Position numbers and translations under genes: made by a program. The notes under the pieces are model-generated. The model was not told the origin of the DNA. It ran no database searches and saw nothing but the letters and a program-made list of their open reading frames with translations. Shown here one piece after another: positions 36,292 through 48,030 of a stretch of 64,000 bases of DNA. This DNA comes from Scatophagus argus (lineage: Eukaryota; Chordata; Actinopteri; Scatophagidae). Positions within the stretch are counted from its first letter, which is position 1; every line of letters begins with the position of its first letter. The stretch lies in NCBI RefSeq assembly GCF_020382885.2, contig NC_058504.1:2991019-3055018 (forward strand). The letters run 5' to 3'.

Positions 36292-37971
36292 GAATACAGA
36301 TTAATTCCTCTGGACAGTTAAAAAAAATCCAAAACCTTCTACCTGTGCTGCCAACTTACAAGACTCCTGCAGCATTATGACACCTGATATCCCCTGCAGC
36401 TGCAGACCACATGGTGGATGTTTGAAATTCAAATGGGATAAAGCTTGAGCAGTTCAGTATGAATGAAGGTCTTGGAGATCCAAGGCCTCAGAAGGGCAAA
36501 TACTATGCAAAAAAACCAAATGTTATTGGAGGAGACATGTCTCTGGCTTGAGGTGTTGTTCTGCTGTTCTTCAGCATTTCTTCTTCATTAGTGTTCGAGG
36601 CAGGTGGGTTTTTCAATGGCTGATGGCAATGTCTTTCTTTTTTGCATCTGATGAAATACAATAGATTAATAACAGCAAATGACACACAGAGTTGCTGAAC
36701 TTAAATTAACATTTATTTAACCCTGATGTCTGTGTTGTTTCTGTTTGTTTAAGCAGACATGCACTCTGGCAGAAGAGTACATATTTTTGGCTCAGTAGAA
36801 TACTGCCTTTTAAGATGAGATTTCTGTCCCGACATCTAAATAGTAACATATAAAAAATACTACATCAGTATTTGGCATCAAAAACAAAACAAAAAAAAAA
36901 ACAAAAGTCATTCTATGCACATTACAATCTAATATATGTGGTTATTTTAGCCAGTAACATGATGTTTTAGATTCAATTTTTCTTAATTAATGGAAGGAAA
37001 ACTGCATTATTCTATACATTATAACATATTTAATACAAGCCATATTGATGGTCTTAGATTTGCTGTCATTTAAGCTGGAAGAAATGTGCTAACATTTAGA
37101 ACAGACAATGGAGACTGAGGAAATTCGGGCAAATATTTGTGGGAATTATAGTGTAGGCCTCAAAGCTAATTTTCTCACCATCTTCCCAAAACTGTCCTGA
37201 AGCATATTTTGCGTATTTCTGTTTGTGGACAGACTTGGTCATAAGCAAAATAGCTAATCTAAGCGATCGAATGCATCAATAACTTTGTTCACTTGCATTG
37301 CACAGCCTGATCAGCAGGGACAATCGCAGAGGAAGAGAAACGTGCACATAAGCTCAGATGTGTCTGCAGACATTTTAGTTTAAATTGGCCTTGTGAGCAA
37401 AGGCAAAAGTCATGCTGATTATCACAAAATGCCAAATATCAGCCTGACTAATCAGTTTAGCACAGCTCCTTATCATACATTGTTCATATGGATGCCAAGA
37501 TGTATGTGCTTATGGAGGTTATAAATTTAGGATATGATGAGAAGCTATTGCATTTTTTCCTTAGTTCTCACTATTTTCACTTAACTGTGTGTCAGCCAGT
37601 TGCTTTAAGCAGTGGTCGTACGGCTTTCTCTGATGTGTTGAGTTAAATAACCCTATCATACCACATTTTATCTGTTAAAACAGTTTTTCACTCATTATTT
37701 AAAGTAATTCATATGGCCCGATCCATAGATAGAAGTGTAACATTTTAAGCCTATTTGTTTACTTTATGGTAGGCTGTATGTTACATTGATTGTTTATAAT
37801 ATCTGAATTTGGTGAAGAACTGTATTTCCTGAGTTTTGTAGGGGTGATCTGTATTGGTAACACTGGTAGAAAATAACAGATGTTATTACATGTTATTACA
37901 TGTATTACAGGAAATACTACATTGACCTGGTTCCACTTTTCTAACCTCAAATCTGTGCTCATACCATACAA

Positions 37972-37977
37972 AATAAA
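37972..37977 (+). terminator. setd7: Probable setd7 polyadenylation signal
   Basis: AATAAA, 1.68 kb after the setd7 stop, is followed by a coherent end (GTGCAACATGAATTAAATTC). The stretch 36292-37990 holds no other gene and reads as AT-rich 3' UTR; earlier cryptic signals may also be used. Confidence 0.55.
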
Positions 37978-38211
37978 GTGCAACATGAATTAAATTCATA
38001 AACATGCCTCACTTATTTGGAATTAGAGTGTGTTTTTGCCATTTCTGCTATTTCAAACCACTATTCTTTTAATAAAGATGGGATAGTTTTTAGGGCCTCA
38101 GCTGAAATTCTTTTAGAAAATCAGCCATTTAAATTGGGCTTCTGTGAAAGACATCGACTGTACATACTGATTGACAAGGGAGCTCCCAACAAACCAAACC
38201 TAAACAACTGC

Positions 38212-38229
38212 ATCGCCCCCTGGTGGCTG
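38212..38229 (-). promoter_or_regulatory. Strong CTCF-like motif between setd7 and the four-span gene
   Basis: On the minus strand, AGCCACCAGGGGGCGATG is one of the best CTCF core matches in the window. It is placed in the 1.1 kb gap between the setd7 3' end and the next promoter, a typical place for a boundary. A motif match only. Confidence 0.5.
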
Positions 38230-39055
38230 GCTGCTGTACATGTCACATGTATATATGTCAAAGGTAAAAGACTATAAAAGGTTTTATAAAAAAAGTTCCT
38301 GGAAAAGCAGTTGCACTAATGCTAGTGCTGCAAGTAGGTTGCAGGTGGTAGTTTGATTCACAGGTACTTTAAGATTTGAAGATCAAACATGTTTGGATTT
38401 CGTGGATATTTTGCACCTGATGATGCAAGGGTGAACTTGGTTGAATTTGGCCAACAATTTATTCTGAAAGTTAGAATTTTTAAAACACATTTATTATTCA
38501 GTTCATGAAGAACGTTGCTAATATTTGTAGGTCAAGTACCTGGCAAGTCTATGGGGTATGTTATTTTACCCATTCCACTGGTCAAATGTATACTACAGGT
38601 TTTGAAGCAGAAGCTATTTAACTTAGACTCACAAATCCATATATCTGATTGAGGGAAACCGCATCCTCCTAAATGTGTATGGAGGGGAGGGGCGGGTCTT
38701 CACCGCCTGCGAAACCAAACTCTGGGCGACAAATTGCTCCTCTTCCCTCCACCTGCTGCTGGTCAGCCAGGTTAATGCATAAACTGCTAGTGAAACCAGC
38801 CCGCAATCCGGAAGATACACGGCACTGGAGACAAACAGTGTAAGTGCGGTTTTCTGGAATGAAAACAATATAATAAAATATCGCAGATTTCAGAAATATT
38901 TGCCGCTGTTGTCACCAACGAGCCTCATGTTTTTGACACAGAAAGCCCACAAACCAAACCGAGCATCAAGCGAAGTTAAAGTTTCAGCCACAAGCTGAAC
39001 CGTGGAGGGATACCGTCTGGTATCAGTGGACTTTCCGGCGGGATAATACCTGGAG

Positions 39056-42000
39056 ATGGACCGATACAGGTACTTCATTTTCAACCAGAAGAGCGTGCTC
39101 GTCCTCGGTATCCTCCAGATCGCTTGTGCTGGTCTTTGTGTAGTGTGTGGGTTCATGGACGCTGTTTTCCGTAAGGATACCCCGCTGAGTACCACCAGGA
39201 CACCGGTCTGGGGAGGACTGGTGAGATATTGATCCTCTTTCATCAATAGTTAATCAATACGGGTTGTGTAAGCAGCATCAGATCATATGAACTGACTGTC
39301 GACCTCCGTGTTGTTCTGCAAGGGAAATAACGCGTTTGGCAGTAAAGTCGACACAATACTGAATGACTACTGAATGGAGTTTGGTGTGAACCTGAACTGA
39401 ATGTGTCTTTATTGGGACCTTTTTTCCTGTTGAAACCTGTTGAAGCTGCTTGCTGTGTGTTGCCTTTGTTCCTGTCATTCATTCAGGCCGCTCTCGTCCC
39501 CCTTTAGCTCATGGTCTCTCCAGGTGTTCTGGCGCTGTTTGCCTCCCAAAAGAAAAACTCAGTGCTGGTAAGCGAGATGGTTTTTCAACTCCTCCTGCCT
39601 TGTCAAGGCAAGGTATCTCCAAGTTGCTTTTGGTTTTCCGGTAGAAAGAACAGTATCCCTTTGTGATTAAGGTATGGCGAGAATTAGGGATGCAATTAAC
39701 AGTTATTTGAATCCCTGATAAATCTACTGAATATTCTCGAACTTGAATTGAGAACCTTCTCAGTTGCTGTGAGGCGACAGTGCTGCCCCTCAAATAATTG
39801 TTTAGTATATAAAATGTCAAAAAATTGTGAATAAATGCTCATCAGAGTTTTCTAGGACCCAGAGTGACGTCTTCATGTTGCTTCTTTTGTCCAGTCAAAC
39901 CCAAAGACTCTTCAGTTACCGTCATAAATGACAAAGAAAAGCACAGATCCTGACACTTAAGAAGCTGGAACCAGCAAAAGTTTGACATTTTTGAATGAAA
40001 AATGCAAAATAGATGGCACCTAGTCTTCTTTCGACTGATTAATCGACTAATCATTGCGGTCCTAGCCAGAATTTAGTTTAAAACCAAGAAACAAGTGTTG
40101 ATGTTAAGTCAGATATGTATTTTTAGTGTTTTGCTGAGATAAATACTCTCTTACATACACATACATTGTCTTTTTGTTGTTGTTGTTGTTGAACTTGTCT
40201 TCCTGTCTCTGCAGGTGAGTGTGATGGTAGTGACAGCAGGCCTGTCCTGTGTGGCTGCAGTGTTTGTATCAGGTTACTCCGGTTTGACACTCACCTATGG
40301 AGAGGAGGATCAAGAGGTCTTCCACCACCACCACAGTCCTGAAGTGGTAACCACCACACGCGCACACACACACACACAAACACACACCTTTATGGTCGGA
40401 GTTTGAGCTTGGAGCTTGAAGCTTCGCAGCATAGTAGTGGGGCCTGACGATGTCATGCTGACTGAGTCCGTCAAAACTACTGACGAGGCTGGCATACATA
40501 GATTTGTATGAATATTCACGATATGCATTGATTATTCGTAATTATTGTTGTGACTCCATAATCCACTGGTCCTCAGTTTTCATGACTGAGTGTCAATCTA
40601 GACAGCCCGTATATAACCGAAGGCCCCACGGGTCCTCGTACCCATCAGCTCGTCTGAGGATTGTTATTGTAATGCCATTCAACATTCCTTTAAATTCCTT
40701 TGAGTATTGGTATTGGTAAAGTAACAAAATTACAACGTAAGCTTTTCAAGTCATTCATCTTTTCTTGTTATTCATGTTTCGTGCTGCACTTCAGAAAACT
40801 ATGACCTGATCTTTCATATAGTGCCAGATTGGCGTTTGTTCTACACTTTGGTCTGTATTGTGAAATCTTGTCTGGCAGAGCTAACCATGCACATGGAGGG
40901 ACATGTATGAATACATGGAGAGTGGGAAGTGCAAGAACAGTAACATCACAACTATGACTACTTAATACAAGTTTTATAAACTCTTTGTCTTAGCAAATTA
41001 ATTTGTCTTTAACCTGTAAATAGTGTACTGTAATGTGCTCTTTTATGCAGCCTCTGGCACAAGAAATGTCCTTCAGGATTAATAAAGTTCTGTCTTATCT
41101 TATCTGCTCAGACGTTTGTGCTTCATCGGATGGTGAAGGGAGCCAACGCCACCATACTTCTGTCCTGCACCATCAGCTTGGTTCTCTCCTGCCTCATCGC
41201 CTTCGTGGGCTGCCGTAGTCTTCCATGTTGTGGCTGCTATGATAGCAGAACTGGATTGGTAGGGAAGAACACAGTTACCAGGAAATGGCTTTGAAATTGT
41301 ATGTTTTGATGTTCCCACTTCTGTGACTTGCGGTCGCTTCATCTGTCAGTTGTGCTGTCCTCACACGCCACATAAGCAGGTTCCACCAGTAACGATGGCA
41401 GATTGACCACCCAAAACTCAACACAATGACTCTTTGATTCCAGACAGAGTTAGACAACAGCAGCTGGCTGTCAGTTTTGTTGGTGGAAATGCGAACTCGG
41501 TTAGTAAGTAACAAGTTTGCCTCTGGAGTGTTAAACTTTCCCAGGTGGAATAGAAAGCAAGACGGGGCCGCTGACTATTGTAGTTAGCTGATGATATGAT
41601 CCTTGTCCTCACTTTGTTAGTGTTAGGCCAGCTGTGCGTACTAATGGTAAACTAGGACAGTTGTGACTGGCGGTCCTCTCAGACTGTGTACTTCACACAG
41701 CATAACCAGAGATCAGGACATGCAGTGGTGTATAACCTTGGTGTCAGATAAGAAACTCCAGTCTGGTGTTTTTTAATGTTTTGCCTCCACTGAACCAAGC
41801 AAATTGTGTTGATTATTTTTAGAGCAAAGCTTGTTTCTTTCAAAGAATAATACTCACTTTGTAGATTAGAGTGACATTGTTGAAAGACAAAGATGTGATT
41901 TTTTTTGTGTGTTTTGTTTTGTTTTTGTTTTTGTGTGTGCGCATGTGGCAGGAAACACTGGTTCCTCAGTGTGACCCTGGGGACACCGAGATGGTTTGTA

Positions 42001-42254
42001 CATGGCAAGGTAAGAACTGATCTCAAACATCGTCTCTAGGCTCATCCTGGCCCACAGCTGGTGCTCTTACTGCTGTGTTTTTGTAGTGTTGTGGTGTCGC
42101 TCGGCAATAAGCAGAGCTGTGATGTAGTTCTCTTCTGCGTCCAGCAGGAGGTGACGACAGGCTCTTCAACTCTCCGGCTCAGTCCACTGACTGTGGCAAA
42201 ACAGAGGAAGAAGAGGGTCCCTCCAAAGTGCCTCCGTACAGTAGACTGACCTGA
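39056..42254 (+). CDS. Four-span membrane protein, CD20/TMEM255-like topology, unnamed
   Basis: Predicted 222 residues. Exons: 39056-39220, 39508-39567, 40215-40346, 41112-41258, 41952-42009, 42148-42254; the first four are phase 0 and all join. It begins MDRYRYFIFNQKSV. Hydrophobic segments lie at about 14-38, 55-70, 75-97 and 132-150, with short cytosolic ends and a larger second loop containing a His run (EVFHHHHSPEV) and one N-glycosylation sequon (NAT). After the fourth span comes a Cys cluster (CRSLPCCGCYD), probably palmitoylated. An acidic tail ends VPPYSRLT, a PPxY motif that could bind WW-domain ubiquitin ligases. Topology and tail recall CD20-like, TMEM255 and ENTREP (FAM189) proteins, but I do not recognise the gene, and no counterpart lies between human SETD7 and RAB33B. 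The exon 6 acceptor is a tandem CAGCAG that may add one Ala. Confidence 0.85.
40980..41104 (+). mobile_element. LINE 3' tail abutting an exon acceptor
   Basis: AAATGTCCTTCAGGATTAAT plus AAAGTTCTGTCTTATCTTATC is an L2-type LINE end. It is inserted in intron 3 of the four-span gene and runs directly into TGCTCAG, the acceptor of exon 4 (41112), so its TCTTA repeat acts as the pyrimidine tract. The left boundary is approximate. Confidence 0.6.
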
Positions 42255-42684
42255 CATACACCCTCATTAGAGACCTGTCCTACACATTTCATTTTGCATT
42301 TTACACATTTCAGAGAAGAGGGGATTAATTCTAGGTTGTATTTCCTTAAAGTTGTGCCTATGCATTTCTCTCCTTTTTGGGGGCGTGGACAGAGAGAATG
42401 AACCTCAAGTGAAGCCGAAGTCAAGTGGAAAGTCATCTAGAGATTTTTCAGAGATATGGGTTGTTTTTCTCTTATCAGACAAAGCACTTTGGACTATGAC
42501 AGTGTCTTTATTTGCTCTTTGACCAAAGATTTCTGTCGCCAAACTCCTTTATACCTTGCCAAAGTTGAATACCTGCAAACTCTGTGACATGTCAAGACTT
42601 AAATGCTTCATTCCCTGCATGTTGTGTGAAAATGAGTTGTGTTCTCAATATGTAAATGCTAAGACATTTTATGTGTATTTAACA

Positions 42685-42690
42685 AATAAA
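42685..42690 (+). terminator. Polyadenylation signal of the four-span gene
   Basis: AATAAA is 431 bases after the stop at 42252-42254, followed by TCCCAACAAGATGTTTGAGA. Confidence 0.6.
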
Positions 42691-42699
42691 TCCCAACAA

Positions 42700-45188
42700 G
42701 ATGTTTGAGAGAAGTGATTCTGTACACAGATGGCTCCACGTTTTGAAATGTTCCAGGTGTTTTATTGCAAGGTTACACATGACAAAACCATTGCAACTAC
42801 ATGTTCCCTGTAGTTTATTTCATAAGTCATTTTGTGAGTTAATACCATCCTGTAATTGACCATTCTTTCTGGGCATTTGCAATAAGAGATACAGTAGCAT
42901 TATTTGCTGTGCATGGCTTTAATTTAAAAAAATTAAGGCAAAGGAAATTACAGTAGGACCTGGTGTGAAGGCAGATGGGGGGGGGGGGGGGGGGTTATCA
43001 AAAACAAAGGGCACTTAAAGAACGGAAGAAAGCAGCAGCCAAATGTAAAATAATACACACACATGGTGTCACATTGCTGGCAAGCCACAGAGATGTTCAT
43101 GTTCTTGTTATTTCTGTCACACGTGCATAGCTTCTGACCATTGAGTCCTGAGACAAAAGACTGAAAGTCCCCATCTTTCAGTGAGACGTGAATGTGCACC
43201 ATAAGCTGGAGGTGACCAGCATAGGAGCCCCAGGACCAGCTGTGCCCAAAACAAACATCCAAATCCACTAAAATGCAAAGCCTCTAACTAACAAAATGTA
43301 AGCTCTATGACTCTTCATGACACATGAACAAGTAAAGAACATCGGCATTTATCATACAGTGGTTTGCGAGACATGCTGAATATTGCAGCACAAGCTTACA
43401 CACAGTGGGTGTAGGCATTCATGTCCATGTGGAGGAGCACGTTGCAAAGCCTTACACACACCAAGTGGTTGTCTATTTGATTCGCTGGCTAGCCTACGCA
43501 GTACTACACTCACCAATCTGGTTATTTTGCAACTCTTCATACACAGAGGAGAAAACAGGCAAAATGCAATTAACAAAGACAATTCTCTCTAAAGTCCATT
43601 TACAAATTCCTTTGAGGTTCCCTTTGTGTCCTTTATCATGACGTTAGCAGATACATTCCTACTTCCTTTTCCCCATCTTTGAGAGAAGGAATTAACAACA
43701 CTCTCAACACGTATAGCAGGTGTGTTTGGTGCAACGTGATTTTAGATATTCACCAGCAAACATCACATGCTGCCAATATGGAGTGTTAGCTGTTGCATGC
43801 TAACAAACTGAGCTTAACAAATATGTCTTCATTTAAACCTGTGATAAATTATTATTGGTCACTTTCAGGCAGCGGCAACAAGTTGTGATTCACTCTGAAT
43901 CAAGACAGCCCAGTAAAACAGGCAACGGGCCCCATAGGGGCCCCAAATGCCACTTGTTCACCAATTGGACAGTTGGGTTTTCTGTTTCTTTGGAACTATC
44001 AAATATCAACTAATTTTTGACTGAATATATTCTGAACAGAATATTAATATGAAATAATTTCGCTCAGGGTGCGATGCACATTTCTTTTAAAGAAGGTCAT
44101 CTTTGTATTTAAAATCAACCAGACTCAAATTTACCCTGTGGAGCTTTTGATCACTTCTAGCAGCTACTATGGAGCAATGTTTTTATGAATGGGTCCTTGA
44201 TTATGTTGTGCTAGCATGTGCACAATGCTCACACAGCATGTGTTCTTGTCGACACCATTCCACTGAGATGGTAACAAATGACAAATGTAGTATTATTAGT
44301 AAAGGCAGGGAAGGAATATTAACACAAAATGTTGCCTATAGAAATGTTTTTTGAAGAAAGAAAGGCATTCAGTGAGTTTGCTATGCTTTAAAATGCATGT
44401 GAAACACACCAGTGTAAACTCCACATGGCATCTTTGACGAAATTCGTACCAAATCGACTCCAACCAGAGGAAGGGTCTCACAGATGAAGTGAGAATCCAG
44501 ACATGAACTACAAGGGGGGGGGGGATAAAATAACTCAAACATACAATACAGTCTGCACTACATTACAATGAAAACCTCCTGAGAGTCTGAACACAAACAC
44601 AAATGCAATGGCACAAATTGTATTACAACGTGTTTCGTGATTGTGTCCGCCCTTACAAGGCTGCATAAGGGAATCAGATTCTGCTCTCCTATCAGGTCAC
44701 GGTAAAGGTGGTTCGTAAAGGAAGACGTTTTTATGGCACTTCCCTCTGCAAAACCACTTATCTGTTAATGCCACCGTGTCTCTGAGTTTTCTGTTGCCAA
44801 GGAACCCATGAAGACAAAAGAATGAAGATTTCTGTGGCTTAAAAATTAAATCATCATTGAAGGAGGAGAACTGATTTGGAATCAGATTTTTGGCCCCTTG
44901 TTCAGGATAATTTCCATGAGCCAGTGATCAATTTTGACTTTTCTAAACAACAACGGTGAACACTACCTCAACACCATATGAAGTCATTTATAATATTAAG
45001 CACAAGCATCAGAAGAAAATGTATCCTTTTCTAATGGGGGCATCCATCCACGTATTGTGCTGATTATGAAGCCATTTTGCCGGAGCCAGTCTTTCTCTCT
45101 AGACTTCCACTCTTTCCGTCTTCAGCGTCTTCGGACTTGTGCAGCATCAGGTTGACCACATGTCCCTCTTTCCCTGCATTCTTCTCCC
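42700..45188. other. Convergent gap, probably mostly rab33b 3' UTR
   Basis: No coding exon was recognised between the four-span gene and rab33b. The tract holds an 18-G run (42977-42994), an 11-G run (44514-44524) and a small GGGCCCC/GGGGCCC palindrome at about 43926. Mammalian RAB33B has a long 3' UTR, so much of this may be transcribed on the minus strand. Confidence 0.5.
42977..42994 (+). repeat. Run of 18 G
   Basis: An uninterrupted G18 tract. It can form G-quadruplex structures on the plus strand and would be C-rich in a rab33b transcript. Length is prone to sequencing and replication error. Confidence 0.9.
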
Positions 45189-47188
45189 TCAGCAGCTGCT
45201 GCAGCCCCAGCTTCTGGCCCCATCTCCCCTGTCATCCCTCCCCCTGCTCAGACTGATGGTAGCCCCTGATCCCTCTGACGGCTGGCTCAGTACCAGAGGC
45301 TTCTGAGATTTTAGCTTGTGGGCCACCGTCATAAAAATAGCCTCGACGTGGTCACTGTTTCCTCCGCCATACTTTCTGTCTCCCTGACTATTTGGGTTCT
45401 TTGCAGACGTCTCAAACAGGGGCATGGAGTGGGAGTCGGCAAACTGTTGCGCCAGGTCTGTGCCCACCCGAATGGAGTCTTGGAGGTCGCACTTGTTTCC
45501 AACGAGGATCCTCGGCACCTCTGTGCCCAGTGCGTGCTGCTTGCACTCCTCAATCCAAGCTGGGAGGCTGCGGAAGCTGGCAGCGTTGGTAACATCGTAG
45601 ACGAAGACAACGGCGTGCACGTTGCGGTAGTAGTGTTGCACCATGGACTTCCTGAAGCGCTCCTGACCTGCAGTGTCCCACAGCTGGATCTGTTGGGGAA
45701 ATGGATCAAAGTCTCAAGCCAACCCTGAATTAAGCTTTTACCCCCCACGTCTATTCATTCTGTCTAAACCCAGTATTTCTAACTAATACATTAATACTAT
45801 ACATTAATATGATTAGTTTTATATTATTTGTTGAATTAGATTCTGGTGGTGGCTGCAAAGACTGTTTTGCAACTTGCAACTCCAAACATTCCCAATAACT
45901 CCAGAGCATTGCAAAGTCAAAATTTATTTCAAAAAGACAGATGTAATAATGTTCGAAGTTCACAACATGTTTTTATACAATGAAATAATCTGCTTCAGTC
46001 CATAGCGGTTGGCGTTTAGCTTTTCAAAGTCAACATTTTCGCTGTGTTCAAACTGGTGTTTGCTCTTCCACTTCCTCACACACCTGTGATATTAACGGGA
46101 TGGTCTAACAGCACCACATATTACATAATCACAACAACAAAAATCTATTTCCACTGCTCAGTTTCCAGCCTGTAGTCAGGACCAGAAGAGTTTAACCTCC
46201 CTCACCTTCCCTGAAGTTGCCAAACAATAAATACAACATTCTCTTTAGGCTTGAGAAGCTGCATCCATTAATTACTGACAATCAACCCCGTTTAGTCATC
46301 ATGGGGATGACTACACAGCGCGTGACTATGGTTTTAGGAGGAGTTTTATCAGGTCTAAGACAACAACTGTGATGATCTCATCAGCGTGATCTCAGACTGC
46401 ACTTGGACTAGGATTCAGCTGAAAGCCTGTGTTACAGACTGGACGGTGGAGGCTTTCACCAGACAGGGGAAGCCTTATTTCAGATGCATTATGGGTACTG
46501 TATGATCTGGTGTTTTTGGAGCTTGAGGGCTAAATTCAGGGTATCTCAAGATTTGCTAGATTTATCTATTCTATTTTTTAAATTGTTTCTCTTGCAAGCC
46601 TGCCAGCTTTACTAAACACTAACTTGCTGGGACCCTGCCAGCTTTTATTTGCCTCCAGATGAAGAAGGTGGTGTTCCAAATGACTTCAGTGGACTGCACA
46701 TGGGAGGAAAGGCGTCCACAGACCAGAAGGAAACTGACACTCCCTCATTTATTACCACTGACGTGCATTTAAGCAAGACGAGCAAAGCTACTGCTCATTG
46801 GCTGATGATAAACAACCAAACAGCTGTGAGCCGTCAGAGCCCTCTTGTTATGTTTATCTTAGGGTACAGTAATACGTTACACCTGTCCCTGCTCTCCCCT
46901 GTTCAGTCTGGATTATTATTATTATTATTATTAACAGTGAAATGTGTCTTCAGAGCACACCTTGATTTTCTCGCCGTCAATCTCGACCAGCCTCTCCCTG
47001 AAGTCCACCCCGATTGTGGCCTCTGTTTTGTCGGGGAACTTTCCGGCACAGAAGCGATACGTGAGGCAGGTCTTCCCGACACCCGAGTCCCCGATCACGA
47101 TGATTTTGAAGATGCGGGTCCTCGGCGGCGGAAGAGTCGAGCTCGTCAGAGAGCCGGAGATTTCAACCGACGAGCCGCTCTCCGCCAT
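45189..47188 (-). CDS. rab33b: Ras-related protein Rab-33B
   Basis: Predicted 242-residue small GTPase (human 229) from two minus-strand exons, 47188-46961 and 45689-45189. Rab33B acts at the medial Golgi in retrograde traffic and binds ATG16L1 in autophagosome formation. Visible motifs: P loop GDSGVGKT (33-40), switch I TIGVDF, WDTAGQE (80-86), NKCD (141-144), ETSAK (169-173). The block [20 protein letters not shown] is identical to mammalian RAB33B as I remember it. Two oddities: about 11 extra residues ([11 protein letters not shown], 177-187) follow FETSAKNPN where human goes straight to DHVEAIFM, and the C terminus is CSSC instead of the CWC of human, so the prenylation pattern may differ. 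The start is [10 protein letters not shown]. Confidence 0.96.
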
Positions 47189-47189
47189 A

Positions 47190-47560
47190 TCAGATCAACG
47201 GGGTAGATGATCAGCGGGAACAGCCTACTGTAGCTCCTGCACCGGCAGTCTGTCAAGCTAACAGAGCCGCAGTAAAAAGCCTCCACGGGATTGGCTACTG
47301 CTCTCTGTCGACATTCAAAGACATGTGTGAAGAATACAGTTATTGGACGTTCAGATATTGTCAATATACATGCAATTTCTTTCCTCAAGACAAGAGCATC
47401 CCAGTAAAAACTCCCAGAATCCCAGTCTTCGGCTAAGAAGCCACGTACAAAGTGCTCAAAGGAAGTCTTTTCTCGCGAGATAAAATATTGTGGTATTCAC
47501 TGGCCGCGTGGGAAGGTTGTAAATTCCCGCTTCGGTGACATAAACCTTTTTGCCCCGTGG
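47190..47560 (-). promoter_or_regulatory. rab33b: rab33b promoter region with TCTCGCGAGA
   Basis: The palindrome TCTCGCGAGA at 47471-47480 is a known core element of CpG-rich, often bidirectional, housekeeping promoters. It is 283 bases upstream of the rab33b ATG. On the plus strand, TTCGTTTCAG|GTGAGATT (donor at about 47690) could end a first exon of a divergent noncoding transcript. Start sites cannot be placed from sequence. Confidence 0.55.
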
Positions 47561-47803
47561 TTCACCCCTAGCTTTCAGGTGGTTAATACTGCTCACACCT
47601 CAACTTTCAATTCGCGGATCACGAATAGAGAATATTATTGACATTGGTAGCCACCATTTCAAGATTCGTCGCTCGAAGATTCGTTTCAGGTGAGATTTAA
47701 CGGGCTAATCAAATATCAGAATCCAGATGACACAACAAGGTACCACCATCAAAATAGATAGATAGATAGACAGACCCTGCGCTAAAAATACTCATGCGTT
47801 CAA

Positions 47804-47820
47804 CAGCGACACCTGCTGGT
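47804..47820 (-). promoter_or_regulatory. CTCF-like motif upstream of rab33b
   Basis: Minus strand ACCAGCAGGTGTCGCTG resembles the CTCF core. A second, partly matching site lies 200 bases on (48012-48030). Confidence 0.35.
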
Positions 47821-48011
47821 ATTATCACTGTGTCACGATTATACGTTCGACCTCTGTGAAGATTGATACAGGAAAAAGGGAATTTAATACCCCGTAGTTC
47901 ATAATCAATTGATAAAACTGGTTTTCGGTTTCGGTTCAATTTTTTATTTTTCATGACCGCAGTGTTGCAGAATCAGGGGCATTTCGTCTGTTTAAACTAG
48001 TGATGCTGTCA

Positions 48012-48030
48012 CAGCGCCGCCTGTTGGCCA
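48012..48030 (-). promoter_or_regulatory. CTCF-like motif, second of a pair
   Basis: Minus strand TGGCCAACAGGCGGCGCTG agrees with the CTCF core at most positions. Same strand as the site at 47.8 kb. A motif match only. Confidence 0.45.

Noticed and set aside
45318-45748. Open frames of 136 and 139 codons across rab33b exon 2
   Set aside because: Antisense and frame-shifted shadows of the rab33b coding exon.
46649-47206. 185-codon plus-strand frame
   Set aside because: Largely antisense to rab33b exon 1; it owes its length to the GC-rich coding exon on the other strand.
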